Shown here: in pieces, positions 1-6,763 of the stretch
How positions within the stretch are numbered: position 1 is the first letter of the stretch
Layout of the letters: each line of letters begins with the position of its first letter
From: Nitrospina sp.
GTDB lineage: Bacteria; Nitrospinota; Nitrospinia; Nitrospinales; VA-1
Length of the DNA: 11,676 nucleotides
Assembly (NCBI GenBank): GCA_003545625.1
Contig: DODH01000210.1
Span: 1 to 11,676, forward strand
Direction: 5' to 3'
The notes under the pieces: generated by a model
What the model saw: only the letters and a program-made list of their open reading frames with translations
What the model was told of the DNA's origin: nothing
Database searches by the model: none
Position numbers and translations under genes: made by a program

Positions 1-297
1 TCGGTGGTGCAGGCTATACAGAAGATCATGGGAAACGCGGAGGCATCCGGAAAAACCTACCATCTGATCGATGGGCATATCCATAACATGGATCTTGGGC
101 AACTGATTGTGGATACCATCGATTCTTTTGGCGAAGTCGAAGGCGTCATGGGGGAAGATGGTGTACCGATGTCCAGCCAGGCGGCTCAAGATCTTGGAGT
201 CGAGTTTCCCGGTAAAGAAGGCATTGTTGAATATATCAAGCTCATCCATAAGTTGCAGGGCGAATATGGCGGCGAACGGAATATCCAAAACTGGTAG
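1..297 (+). CDS. 3' end of an unidentified gene upstream of the decarboxylase pair
   Basis: The frame is open from the first base of the window and stops at TAG 295-297, so this is the C-terminal 98 residues of a longer protein; the GTG at position 4 is very unlikely to be its real start. The visible part is soluble and acidic, with no membrane segment. It carries the segment HLIDGHIHNMDLGQL near residue 20, a Gly/Glu-rich stretch (GEVEGVMGEDGVP) and a charged C-terminal helix ending in RNIQNW. I do not recognise the family from this tail. It ends 11 bp before the start of the decarboxylase alpha gene, whose ribosome binding site overlaps its stop codon, so the three genes are probably one transcript and one pathway. 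By context it could be the enzyme that makes or uses the 2-oxoacid substrate, but the tail does not look like the C-terminus of PEP mutase or of AEP transaminase as I remember them. Confidence 0.75.
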   Translation, partial: SVVQAIQKIMGNAEASGKTYHLIDGHIHNMDLGQLIVDTIDSFGEVEGVMGEDGVPMSSQAAQDLGVEFPGKEGIVEYIKLIHKLQGEYGGERNIQNW

Positions 298-308
298 AGG
301 AATCCAAC

Positions 309-815
309 GTGTCGTCTCTTACATCTCAAACATTCATTGACCGGTTGATCCGGGAAAACTTTAAATTTTTCACCGGAGTTCCCTGCTCACTGTTATCGGG
401 CCTGATTTCATGTCTGGAAGAAACTGAGGAAGCCAAATATGTTCCATCGGTGAGGGAAGATTCAGCGGTGGGTCTGTGTGCGGGGGCCTACCTTGCCGGT
501 GTCTTGCCTGTCCTGCTGATGCAGAACTCGGGGCTGGGTTATTGTCTTAACGCGTTCACCTCGCTGAACCTGATTTACCGGATTCCCGTTTTGGTCATTA
601 TGAGCTGGCGGGGCCAGGGTGGAAAAGATGCCCCCGAACATATCATCATGGGAGACATCAATCAGAAGCTTCTTGAAACTGCGGGAATGGATTACTCAGT
701 TTTAAAGCCGGAAAATTGCGACCAGGTTCTCGAAACTGCCATGCGAAAAATTAATGAGGAGAAGCTCCCTTATACGCTCCTTGTTGAGAAAGGTTTGTTT
801 GATGAAAGGCATTGA
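309..815 (+). CDS. ThDP-dependent sulfopyruvate/phosphonopyruvate decarboxylase, alpha (pyrimidine-binding) subunit
   Basis: This 168-residue protein is the N-terminal, pyrimidine-binding half of a thiamine-diphosphate decarboxylase. Seen in the sequence: FFTGVPCSLL at residues 20-29, the Glu50 of VRED (expected to activate the ThDP aminopyrimidine), CAGAYLAG at 57-64, MQNSGLG at 71-77 and SWRG at 99-102. In phosphonopyruvate decarboxylase (Ppd) the two halves are one chain of about 380 residues; in the methanogen coenzyme M enzyme ComDE they are separate subunits of about this size, so the split layout resembles ComD. The AGAYLAG and MQNSGLG region also reads as ComD-like, while other parts fit Ppd. 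The start is GTG 309 with AGAGG at 296-300 at good spacing. The 3' end overlaps the beta gene by 14 bp, typical of subunits made in equal amounts. The fold and cofactor are secure. The substrate (phosphonopyruvate, sulfopyruvate or a related 3-substituted pyruvate) is not settled. Confidence 0.85.
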   Translation: MSSLTSQTFIDRLIRENFKFFTGVPCSLLSGLISCLEETEEAKYVPSVREDSAVGLCAGAYLAGVLPVLLMQNSGLGYCLNAFTSLNLIYRIPVLVIMSWRGQGGKDAPEHIIMGDINQKLLETAGMDYSVLKPENCDQVLETAMRKINEEKLPYTLLVEKGLFDERH

Positions 816-1359
816 GGCATTTCAGGAATTACTGCCCTTATTGGGAGACGAACCCGTGGTGCACGCCAATGGATTCATTTGCCGGGAGTCGTTTACCTTA
901 AAAGACCGGGAAGCGAATTTTTATATGATTGGTTCCATGGGGCTGGCATCTTCTATCGGATTGGGTGTGGCTTTATGCAAGCCGGACCGAAAGGTGATTG
1001 TGCTGGATGGAGATGGCAACGTCTTGATGGCATTGGGTACGCTGGCCATGATTGCCGCAGAGGCACCTAAAAACCTGGTGCACGTTGTGATTGATAATGA
1101 AGTATATGAGTCTACAGGAAGCCAACGCACACTTTCCAATACGGTTCCTCTTGAACAAATTGCCAAAAGCTCGGGTTATCGACAAGCGGCGCGAGTGGAT
1201 AAAAAAGAAGACATCAAGCCGGCGTTTGAAAAAATGCTGAACTCCGAAGGGCCAGGTTTTCTACTGATCAAGGTGGAACCCTGCTTTGATCGCAAAACAG
1301 GACGCGTGACGCACACACCCGAAGAGATCACCAACCGTTTCATAAAATCCCTCCGCTAG
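802..1359 (+). CDS. ThDP-dependent sulfopyruvate/phosphonopyruvate decarboxylase, beta (diphosphate-binding) subunit
   Basis: This is the C-terminal, ThDP-diphosphate and Mg-binding half of the decarboxylase, 185 residues from ATG 802. That start is preferred over an upstream in-frame ATG at 754 because AAGG at 789-792 is well placed and residues before it do not look like family sequence. Seen: GSMGLAS at residues 44-50, then the ThDP motif beginning DGDGN at 69-73 and closing with DNE at 98-100, which carries the metal ligands. ESTGSQRT follows at 103-110, the stretch near the active site that reads like (H/Y)(D/E)STGxQ in phosphonopyruvate decarboxylases. The length is close to ComE. It is expected to form a heteromer with the alpha subunit encoded just upstream, with the active site at the interface. 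The product would be phosphonoacetaldehyde or sulfoacetaldehyde plus CO2, depending on substrate. The gene is the last of its apparent operon and faces a convergent gene across a hairpin. Confidence 0.85.
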   Translation: MKGIEAFQELLPLLGDEPVVHANGFICRESFTLKDREANFYMIGSMGLASSIGLGVALCKPDRKVIVLDGDGNVLMALGTLAMIAAEAPKNLVHVVIDNEVYESTGSQRTLSNTVPLEQIAKSSGYRQAARVDKKEDIKPAFEKMLNSEGPGFLLIKVEPCFDRKTGRVTHTPEEITNRFIKSLR

Positions 1360-1487
1360 GCGCCAGCGTGATACCCCATTCGGTGCATGAAAGCTAATGA
1401 ATGGATATAACTCGCTGGACCCAATACGCAAGAACACATTAAGCCGAGACAACTATTTGCTAGCAGATAAAGTTATTGCTAGTTGCC

Positions 1488-1505
1488 ACTGGCCGCCTGG
1501 CCAGT
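1488..1505. terminator. Perfect 7-bp hairpin between convergent genes
   Basis: ACTGGCC (1488-1494) and GGCCAGT (1499-1505) are perfect inverted copies with a GCCT loop. The right arm touches the stop codon of the minus-strand 81-residue gene, and the decarboxylase beta gene ends 128 bp to the left. Its place between convergent genes suggests a shared transcript end. Neither strand has a U-tract after the stem, so it is not a canonical intrinsic terminator. The rest of 1360-1487 shows no gene. Confidence 0.4.
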
Positions 1506-1750
1506 TAGGCTAATAAGTCAACTGCCGACCCGGCACTTGATTCAGAAGCTACTGCATTGCCCTCTTCACCACTCAGTTCCGCGGTCTGATTGACAGGTGG
1601 GATGGGGCTGGTCTGAGCTTCCTCCGTAGTGGTGCCTTGAGGTTCGCTGGAAGCGGATGCCAAACGAGCACTTTTGCTTCCATCGTTAGAATTTGTTTCG
1701 GTAGTTTGTTTTTGAGCAGATGCGAAATTTCCCAGGCTTGAAACTTCCAT
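1505..1750 (-). CDS. Small low-complexity Ser/Thr/Ala/Glu-rich protein downstream of a FlaG-like gene
   Basis: An 81-residue protein starting MEVSSLGNFASAQ, with a long low-complexity centre rich in Ser, Thr, Ala, Glu, Gln and Pro and a short C-terminus AVDLLA. It has no signal peptide, membrane segment or Cys. The start is well supported: AAAGGAG lies just upstream of ATG 1750 at about 7 bases. The gene begins 53 bp after the FlaG-like gene on the same strand and is probably cotranscribed with it. The beginning (hydrophobic residues spaced along a short helix) and the end (xVDLLA) faintly recall small YjfB-type putative motility proteins, but the middle does not align with anything I know, so I leave the function open. 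The strong ribosome binding site is the main reason to believe it is a gene; the low-complexity composition alone would not be enough. Confidence 0.65.
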   Translation of the reverse strand: MEVSSLGNFASAQKQTTETNSNDGSKSARLASASSEPQGTTTEEAQTSPIPPVNQTAELSGEEGNAVASESSAGSAVDLLA

Positions 1751-1803
1751 GGTGCGACTCCTTTAAAGTAAAAAAATCCTGCTTAATATTTTCGAGAAAG
1801 AAC

Positions 1804-2145
1804 TTATTCCGTAATTTCGTTGACTCCATCACGAATAGCGCTTCTCAACTGTATTTCTTCTTCCGAAGGAACGGATCTAACCACTTCCTGGGTCTTGGGG
1901 TCGATGACCTGAAGGACCACATCGTTGTCATCCGTTACTGAGAACTTTCTTTGTTCGCTATTTAGTGATGTTTGCCCGCTTTTGCCGGTCTTTGCCAAAA
2001 CTTGCCCTTGCGATGACAGATCAACGGTGTCTCCTGATGGTTTAGGGTCAGAAACCGGACCCGCTTCGGACCGTGAGCTTGATGAAGAGGACCGTGGTTT
2101 GGGGGCTGTCGGATTTCCCGCTGGGTTAACGGCTTGAATTTCCAT
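1804..2145 (-). CDS. flaG: FlaG-like protein
   Basis: A 113-residue protein with a disordered Pro/Ser-rich N-terminal half (a run of six Ser near residue 20) and a folded C-terminal half. Residues 67-92 read KFSVTDDNDVV, VIDPKTQEVVRSVP, then EEEIQLR. This matches the FlaG pattern: a hydrophobic beta strand, 'hxVhDxxTxEVhRxhPxE', then a helix. FlaG proteins are small products of flagellar gene clusters, often beside flagellin and the FliD cap, and affect filament length in some species. The start ATG 2145 has GAGG about 9 bases upstream. No flagellin, fliD or other flagellar gene is in the window, so it may be the edge of such a cluster or a stand-alone homologue. The DTVDLSSQGQ segment near residue 39 also occurs in this family. 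I see no clear sigma-28 or sigma-54 promoter upstream. Confidence 0.7.
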   Translation of the reverse strand: MEIQAVNPAGNPTAPKPRSSSSSSRSEAGPVSDPKPSGDTVDLSSQGQVLAKTGKSGQTSLNSEQRKFSVTDDNDVVLQVIDPKTQEVVRSVPSEEEIQLRSAIRDGVNEITE

Positions 2146-2477
2146 GATGCTTTACCTCTACTGCGTGGCATGAAAGGTTTATTATTAACTAATTGAAAAA
2201 TAATTACTTATTTGGATTCCCCTCTTGTGTTTGAACTTTTTACCTAGTCCACGCATTCTTCTTAACGGTGACTTTAGTGAAATCTTTAATAAATTTTTAC
2301 ACAAATTCAGGAAAGACCCTCACATTTTAGGGAGAGGGTGGTTGCGGGCTGGATAAAGGTTTGAATTGAGCGACTTTAAAGGTATGATACCGGGCTAAAA
2401 AATATTTAAAAACAAAGTGGTTCAGGGAGTTTTGCCTGATTCTTAAGGGTGGAAAACTTCCTTGTCGGTCGCTATTT
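2146..2477. other. Divergent intergenic region between the flaG-like gene and the ABC exporter
   Basis: About 330 bp with no supportable gene. It must hold the promoter of the minus-strand flaG-like gene, in the AT-rich part near 2170-2215, and that of the exporter (listed separately). A weak inverted repeat, ACCCTC (2316-2321) with GAGGGT (2334-2339), sits in the middle with a 12-base loop and has no T-run. Confidence 0.5.
2361..2388 (+). promoter_or_regulatory. Sigma-70 type promoter candidate for the ABC exporter
   Basis: TTGAAT (2361-2366) and TATGAT (2383-2388) are separated by 16 bases, with 5 of 6 and 5 of 6 matches to the -35 and -10 consensus. The start codon lies about 90 bp downstream, which implies an untranslated leader of about 80 bases. 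Confidence 0.45.
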
Positions 2478-4223
2478 ATGAAAGAGTTTCACAACATCCT
2501 GAAATACGCCAAGCCGTATATCAAAAGCCTTATTTTCGCATTTCTTTGCCTGGCTTTGACATCGTTGATCAATCTGGTTTTGCCTTTGATCGTCCGCAAT
2601 ATGATCAATGCTGTGATCGTATTAAAAAACAATGAGATGCTGGATAGTTTGGCATGGGATTTAATCATCATCATTGGCCTTCAAGCGGCGTTTGCGGTTA
2701 CGCATAATTATATTTTTGGTTTTGTGGGACACAGGATGACCACCGATTTTCGCATCGAATTTTTTTCCCACATTCAATCTCTTTCTTTGCGTTTTTTTCA
2801 GGAGCGCCGAGTGGGAGAAATTTTATCCCGCATGAGTAACGATATATCAGTGATCCAGAATGCGTTGGTGACCATTCCTGTTGCCTTGTTGCGCCAAAGC
2901 ATCACACTGCTTGGTGCCCTGGCGATTATTCTGTATCTGAACTGGAAATTAACCGGGCTTATTTTGCTTATTTTGCCCCCCCTGATGATTTTTGCACGGG
3001 TATTTGGGCGGCGGTTGAAAGTGTTTTCGGAAAAGCTTCAGGATCAAGTTGCGCAGGCAGTGGTGGTTCTTGAGGAGGTCATGTCGTCCATCAAGATTGT
3101 GAAGTCCTTCACCCGCGAACCTTATGAACGGAACCGTTTTCAGGAAAAAATTGAAACGGCTTTTGAAAGGGCGGTGGACAAGCTCAAAATATCTGCGTTT
3201 TTTGGTCCCTTTATTTTAGGGCTCACTTTTCTGGTTTCCGCGTTGTTGATCTGGTATGGCGGATATCAGGTTATGCAGGGGGCGACCACTCCCGGCGAAC
3301 TGGCGGCTTTTTTCCTTTACGCCCTGATCATTGCAGGACCCATCGGAACTTTTGTCCGACTATATACCCAGATTCAGGAAGCACGTGGTGCCATCCAAAG
3401 AGTTTATGAGATTCTTGATACCGAACCGATTGTCCAAAATCCTGAAAACCCAGTATCGCTTGAAAATATAACGGGGAGTATCCAGTTTGAAAACGTTTCT
3501 TTCGGTTATCAGGACACGGGGGTGATTCATGATGTCAGTTTTGATGTGCTACCGGGTCAGACGGTTGCTCTGGTAGGCCCTAGCGGAGCCGGCAAGTCCA
3601 CCATTATCAAACTTCTGCTACGCTTCTTCGATCCAAATTCCGGGACTATTCGTCTCGATGGTCATGATATCCGCACGTTGGACCGCAAAAGTTTTCTCAG
3701 CCAGATTGGCCTGGTTCCCCAGGAAACGCTTCTGTTCGGCGGAACGGTAAGGGAAAATATTCTTTATGGAAAACTCGATGCCACAGAAGCGGAACTGGAA
3801 GAGGCCGCGCAAAAAGCCAATGCGCATGAGTTCATCACGAATATGGAAAAAGGTTATGACACAATTGTTGGTGAGAAGGGAACGAAACTTTCCGGGGGAG
3901 AAAGACAGAGAATAGCCATTGCCCGAGCCATTTTGAAAGACCCGAAAATTCTGGTTCTGGATGAGGCGACCTCATCCCTGGACAACCGATCCGAATCTCT
4001 CATCCAGGAAGGTTTGGAAACCTTAATGGCCCATCGTACGACTTTTATCGTGGCGCATCGCCTGAGCACGATCCATAAGGCCGATCAGATTATTGTCCTG
4101 GATAAGGGGTGCATTGTTGAAACAGGTCAACATGAAAATTTAATGAACAACAAAGGCCTGTACCACACTCTATACACCATGAAAATGCTTGATCCCACCG
4201 TACATGAAGGATCGGGTTTGTGA
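2478..4223 (+). CDS. ABC exporter half-transporter, MsbA-like (fused membrane and ATPase domains)
   Basis: A complete 581-residue type IV ABC exporter subunit, the usual length for MsbA and its relatives, working as a homodimer in the inner membrane. Residues 1-310 form the six-helix membrane domain (hydrophobic segments near 16-38, 60-82, 130-153, 157-175, 242-262 and 273-295), with the coupling-helix region FFQERRVGEILSRMSND at 106-122. Residues 335-575 form the ATPase: Walker A GPSGAGKST at 367-375, Q-loop Gln415, signature LSGGE at 471-475 (Glu in place of the common Gln), Walker B ILVLDE at 491-496, D-loop SSLD and H-loop His527. All catalytic residues are present. The likely substrate is a lipid or glycolipid such as lipid A-core, but many close relatives export other things and no lipid A gene (lpxK, waaA) is adjacent, so I give no symbol. 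No clear Shine-Dalgarno is visible before ATG 2478. Confidence 0.9.
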   Translation: MKEFHNILKYAKPYIKSLIFAFLCLALTSLINLVLPLIVRNMINAVIVLKNNEMLDSLAWDLIIIIGLQAAFAVTHNYIFGFVGHRMTTDFRIEFFSHIQSLSLRFFQERRVGEILSRMSNDISVIQNALVTIPVALLRQSITLLGALAIILYLNWKLTGLILLILPPLMIFARVFGRRLKVFSEKLQDQVAQAVVVLEEVMSSIKIVKSFTREPYERNRFQEKIETAFERAVDKLKISAFFGPFILGLTFLVSALLIWYGGYQVMQGATTPGELAAFFLYALIIAGPIGTFVRLYTQIQEARGAIQRVYEILDTEPIVQNPENPVSLENITGSIQFENVSFGYQDTGVIHDVSFDVLPGQTVALVGPSGAGKSTIIKLLLRFFDPNSGTIRLDGHDIRTLDRKSFLSQIGLVPQETLLFGGTVRENILYGKLDATEAELEEAAQKANAHEFITNMEKGYDTIVGEKGTKLSGGERQRIAIARAILKDPKILVLDEATSSLDNRSESLIQEGLETLMAHRTTFIVAHRLSTIHKADQIIVLDKGCIVETGQHENLMNNKGLYHTLYTMKMLDPTVHEGSGL

Positions 4224-4314
4224 CCCTGTTTTGGAGAACAAAAAATTCCGATTTATGAATGTTTCGGATATTCGGCTAGAGATTGGGTTTTAGAAGAAGG
4301 AAGAAGCTTGAGGG

Positions 4315-4337
4315 CGGGAGCAAAGGCTACTCTCCCG
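4315..4337. terminator. Hairpin at the convergent end of the ABC exporter and XRE genes
   Basis: CGGGAG (4315-4320) and CTCCCG (4332-4337) are perfect inverted arms with an 11-base loop. The element overlaps the last codons of the minus-strand regulator and lies 92 bp after the exporter stop. Neither side has a T-run, so a terminator role is only suggested by position. The rest of the 103-bp gap holds nothing else I can support. Confidence 0.3.
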
Positions 4338-4740
4338 GATCGGCACCAATTAAAAATCCTACCAAATGCGCTTTTTTCTCTGGGTCGCCGCGGTAATAGG
4401 TGCGCACCAGTCTCTGGATCAATTCATTTAATGTTGGGTCTTCCCCGTAAGTTTCCATGGCTTCATTGACGCAAGGCTCTTCGCCACCTGGAGCGTGCTG
4501 CGTTTTCTTGATAGGCCCTCTACCTGTCAACAGCCAAATAATATTGAGGTCCGTGTGCTGGTAAAGTTTTGCGATGGTGTCAGCCGAGGGCAGAGATTTG
4601 TTGTTCTCAATATCCGACAACGAGCCTTGAGAGATTCTGATCAATTTCGCCAGTTCGAAAGATTTCAGCGGCAAAGCTTTCCTCCATTGCCGGAGCCGTG
4701 ATCCTAAAAATTTGGCTATTCCTGATTTTTTTTCTTGCAT
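4327..4740 (-). CDS. XRE-family (CI-like) helix-turn-helix transcriptional regulator
   Basis: A 137-residue protein from ATG 4740. A TTG at 4755 in the same frame would add five residues, but the ATG is the better codon; neither has a good Shine-Dalgarno. Residues 11-71 form the DNA-binding domain: LRQWRKALPLKSFELAKL, then the turn and recognition helix SQGSLSDIENNKSLPSADT. It ends in NIIWLLTGRGP, a closing motif typical of phage CI-repressor-type HTH domains. The C-terminal 60 residues are acidic (GGEEPCVNEAMETYGEDP) then helical (LNELIQRLVRTYYRG) and carry no LexA-like peptidase residues, so it is not a self-cleaving repressor. The long C-terminal helix could mediate dimerisation. No phage genes are nearby, so it is probably a resident chromosomal regulator or a leftover. 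Its target is unknown; autoregulation from the AT-rich DNA upstream is plausible. Confidence 0.85.
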   Translation of the reverse strand: MQEKKSGIAKFLGSRLRQWRKALPLKSFELAKLIRISQGSLSDIENNKSLPSADTIAKLYQHTDLNIIWLLTGRGPIKKTQHAPGGEEPCVNEAMETYGEDPTLNELIQRLVRTYYRGDPEKKAHLVGFLIGADPGE

Positions 4741-4763
4741 TTTATGGTACACCAATTATTATT

Positions 4764-4769
4764 ATCATA
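4764..4769 (-). promoter_or_regulatory. -10 element candidate for the XRE gene
   Basis: On the minus strand TATGAT lies 23 bases before ATG 4740 in an AT-rich stretch. No convincing -35 box is found at 16-18 bases from it, as expected if an activator or the repressor itself acts here. This is a weak call. Confidence 0.25.
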
Positions 4770-4846
4770 GCTAACTTTAACCCTAATTAATTTTAATGCC
4801 CAAAATAACCAAAAAGTAGTTTCAGAAAATGCTATGTACGGGAGGC

Positions 4847-4863
4847 TAGAAAAGTTTTTTCTA
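4847..4863. repeat. Perfect short inverted repeat upstream of the XRE gene
   Basis: TAGAAAA (4847-4853) and TTTTCTA (4857-4863) are perfect inverted copies around GTT. It is about 107 bp upstream of the regulator start. It could be a dimeric operator, or chance in AT-rich DNA; on the plus strand a stem followed by few T residues makes a terminator unlikely. Confidence 0.35.
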
Positions 4864-5105
4864 AAGTCCCTGTGGCAAACTTAAAGAACCTGATTCCCCA
4901 AATCTTCAGCGTCCGACCAGGTTTGAGAGGGAAAATGTAGGAACAAAATATTGGTAAGTTGTTCAAACTTGCAATAGTCTATATTACTATATTCCCTTAA
5001 AACATTCCCTGCGTCAATCTTTTTTCGTGCTTTTATTGTCTGAAAATTTTTACAAGAAAATAGTGATTATTACGACACACTCCTGGGTGTTTATTAGCAA
5101 GCGGC

Positions 5106-6755
5106 TTAGAAATCCAGGGGCAGAGAGGGATTTTTGGGTAAAAGGATTTGAAAAAAACCTACCATTTCCTGGAAGGAATAATGTTCTACCAGGAACTTGT
5201 ATAGATGCGGGGCATAACGGGAGAGCCTTCTTTCTTCCTTCCCATCAATAGCGATATCTACGTAAATCACTATTTTGGGTAACCGATATTTTAATAACTT
5301 TACTAATGCACGTTCTTTTTTTTCTTCAAGCATGCCTGGCAATATCCATTCATAAGGTGTCGGGTTAACACGGTCAGAAAGAAAATAAAAAATGGGATTC
5401 AGCGGCAGGGCCAGAATGGCATCTCCTTTTTTCGAGTGCAGGTTTATTTTGTCAATGACCTTCTTGATCCATTTGGCCTCGCCAGGATTTGTATAGACAT
5501 CCATTTTTTCCAGGGAGAGACGAGTGGTTTCCAGCTTCATGGCACCAATGCTTCCAGCATAAAAACCGTGATGGGTGTTCATCTCGAAATAAAACAGGAA
5601 GGGCAAGAAAACGGTGAGAAGATTCAGCGGTAGCCGCATGAAAATTCCATTTTGCCCAACGGGTTTTTGCTGGGAAAGAATCTTTTCCCGGATTCCATAC
5701 AACAAATAACATAGGAGAAGATAGAAAGGAGGCAGCGTTCTTAGCAGGTTGTCGAATCCTGCCCGCCATATTACCAAGCCAAACGCGCAAGCTCCGAATA
5801 GCAAAATGGCAAGTACCATCAGATGGGCAATGTGGAACGTTTCTTTTTTTATGACGAGTCGGTAAAAAAGAAGGATGGTCACAACGCCGTAGGTAAAAGG
5901 GGGGAGGTAGAACAAAATCCTTTCAAACATCTGGTGGGCTCCAACTTTTTCGAGAAGGGCGAAAAAAGGAAGAATTTCCGGGAACGGGTTTCCCCAGACT
6001 TCATGCGCATCCACAACCAGTTTAAATACTTTCGTGAAGTAACCGTCCTTTCCCAGATAGACCGCAAATAGAATGGCCGCAACCCCGGCCAGCAGAAAGT
6101 AAAATTTGCCTGGTTTTGGTGATGCTGAAGCCGCTTGCTTCGGTGAAAAATTAAAATCAACCCGCCAGTGTTTTACGTTGAACAGCAAGGCAAGTGTGCC
6201 CAGGCTGACCAATATCGAGAAAAGGGTGACTTCAAATTTAAAAAAGGAGCTTAAAAAAATGGCCGCGCCCAGTCCGAAAAGGGATGCCAGGTTTCTTTTT
6301 TCCACAACGTTCGTAAGGCAATACAGGTTCAAAATGACAAAGAACGTGTAGAACCGGTTGTAATACATGGATGGCGCAGAAAGCATGAACAAAGCCGCCA
6401 ATAAGGCAAATCCGGCAGGCATGATTTTACGGCCCATGGAATAAATCATTATTACCATTGCGGGGGTAAAAAGAAGGACACCGATGCGCAGGCTTTGAAT
6501 CTCCACCCCGAACAGTTTGAAAAACAGCATTCCATACCAGTAACGACCTGGGAGGTAGCCATTGGGATTGAAGTCTACAAGAGCCTTCTCCCCATTAAGT
6601 GTTCTTAAGGTCCCATTGGCATATCCCCCTTCGTCCCAAATATTCAATCCATATTCGCAAAAGGACCAGAAATAGGCTAGCAGTGCAATATAGATCAGGG
6701 AAACCCGGCCCCATCGTTTGACAAAGGTATTGTTTGTTGCAGATGCGTTGTCCAT
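5106..6755 (-). CDS. GT-C type integral membrane glycosyltransferase (ArnT/PMT-like, GT39/GT83 group)
   Basis: A 549-residue polytopic protein with about eleven hydrophobic segments between residues 17 and 390 and a soluble C-terminal domain of about 160 residues, probably periplasmic. The first hydrophobic segment (17-35) is followed by NIWDEGGYANG; the Asp41-Glu42 pair in the first external loop is the hallmark acidic motif of GT-C enzymes, which use polyprenyl-phosphate sugars as donors. Further along, NPNGYLPGRYWYG (63-75) and YYNRFYTFF (131-139) sit where such enzymes bind the carrier lipid. The family includes enzymes that put sugars on lipid A, proteins or glycans on the outer face of the inner membrane; the acceptor here cannot be told. 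It starts at ATG 6755, 8 bp after the nagZ stop, with no separate ribosome binding site, so translation is probably coupled. Confidence 0.8.
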   Translation of the reverse strand: MDNASATNNTFVKRWGRVSLIYIALLAYFWSFCEYGLNIWDEGGYANGTLRTLNGEKALVDFNPNGYLPGRYWYGMLFFKLFGVEIQSLRIGVLLFTPAMVIMIYSMGRKIMPAGFALLAALFMLSAPSMYYNRFYTFFVILNLYCLTNVVEKRNLASLFGLGAAIFLSSFFKFEVTLFSILVSLGTLALLFNVKHWRVDFNFSPKQAASASPKPGKFYFLLAGVAAILFAVYLGKDGYFTKVFKLVVDAHEVWGNPFPEILPFFALLEKVGAHQMFERILFYLPPFTYGVVTILLFYRLVIKKETFHIAHLMVLAILLFGACAFGLVIWRAGFDNLLRTLPPFYLLLCYLLYGIREKILSQQKPVGQNGIFMRLPLNLLTVFLPFLFYFEMNTHHGFYAGSIGAMKLETTRLSLEKMDVYTNPGEAKWIKKVIDKINLHSKKGDAILALPLNPIFYFLSDRVNPTPYEWILPGMLEEKKERALVKLLKYRLPKIVIYVDIAIDGKEERRLSRYAPHLYKFLVEHYSFQEMVGFFQILLPKNPSLPLDF

Positions 6756-6763
6756 TTTTTGTT

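Larger units (their letters stand above)
4741..5105. other. AT-rich intergenic region without genes
   Basis: About 365 bp between the start of the XRE gene and the end of the glycosyltransferase gene, both on the minus strand. No frame in it has coding character. It holds the XRE -10 candidate, a perfect 7-bp inverted repeat at 4847-4863 and a weak 5-bp hairpin near 5077-5090. The length is generous for two genes that point the same way, so it may hold an undetected small RNA or operators. Confidence 0.5.

Noticed and set aside
4..297. Complete small gene starting at GTG 4
   Set aside because: The frame is open through the window edge and no ribosome binding site is visible, so it is the tail of a longer gene.
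754..801. N-terminal extension of the decarboxylase beta subunit from ATG 754
   Set aside because: The extra residues are Arg/Leu-rich shadow of the alpha gene. ATG 802 has a placed ribosome binding site and gives the usual family length.
4327..4740. Phage or prophage remnant suggested by the CI-like regulator
   Set aside because: No integrase, att-like repeats or other phage genes surround it, and the HTH family is common in chromosomal regulators.
5452..5790. Possible 112-residue gene on the minus strand
   Set aside because: It lies wholly inside the glycosyltransferase gene in another frame and has no family-like features.
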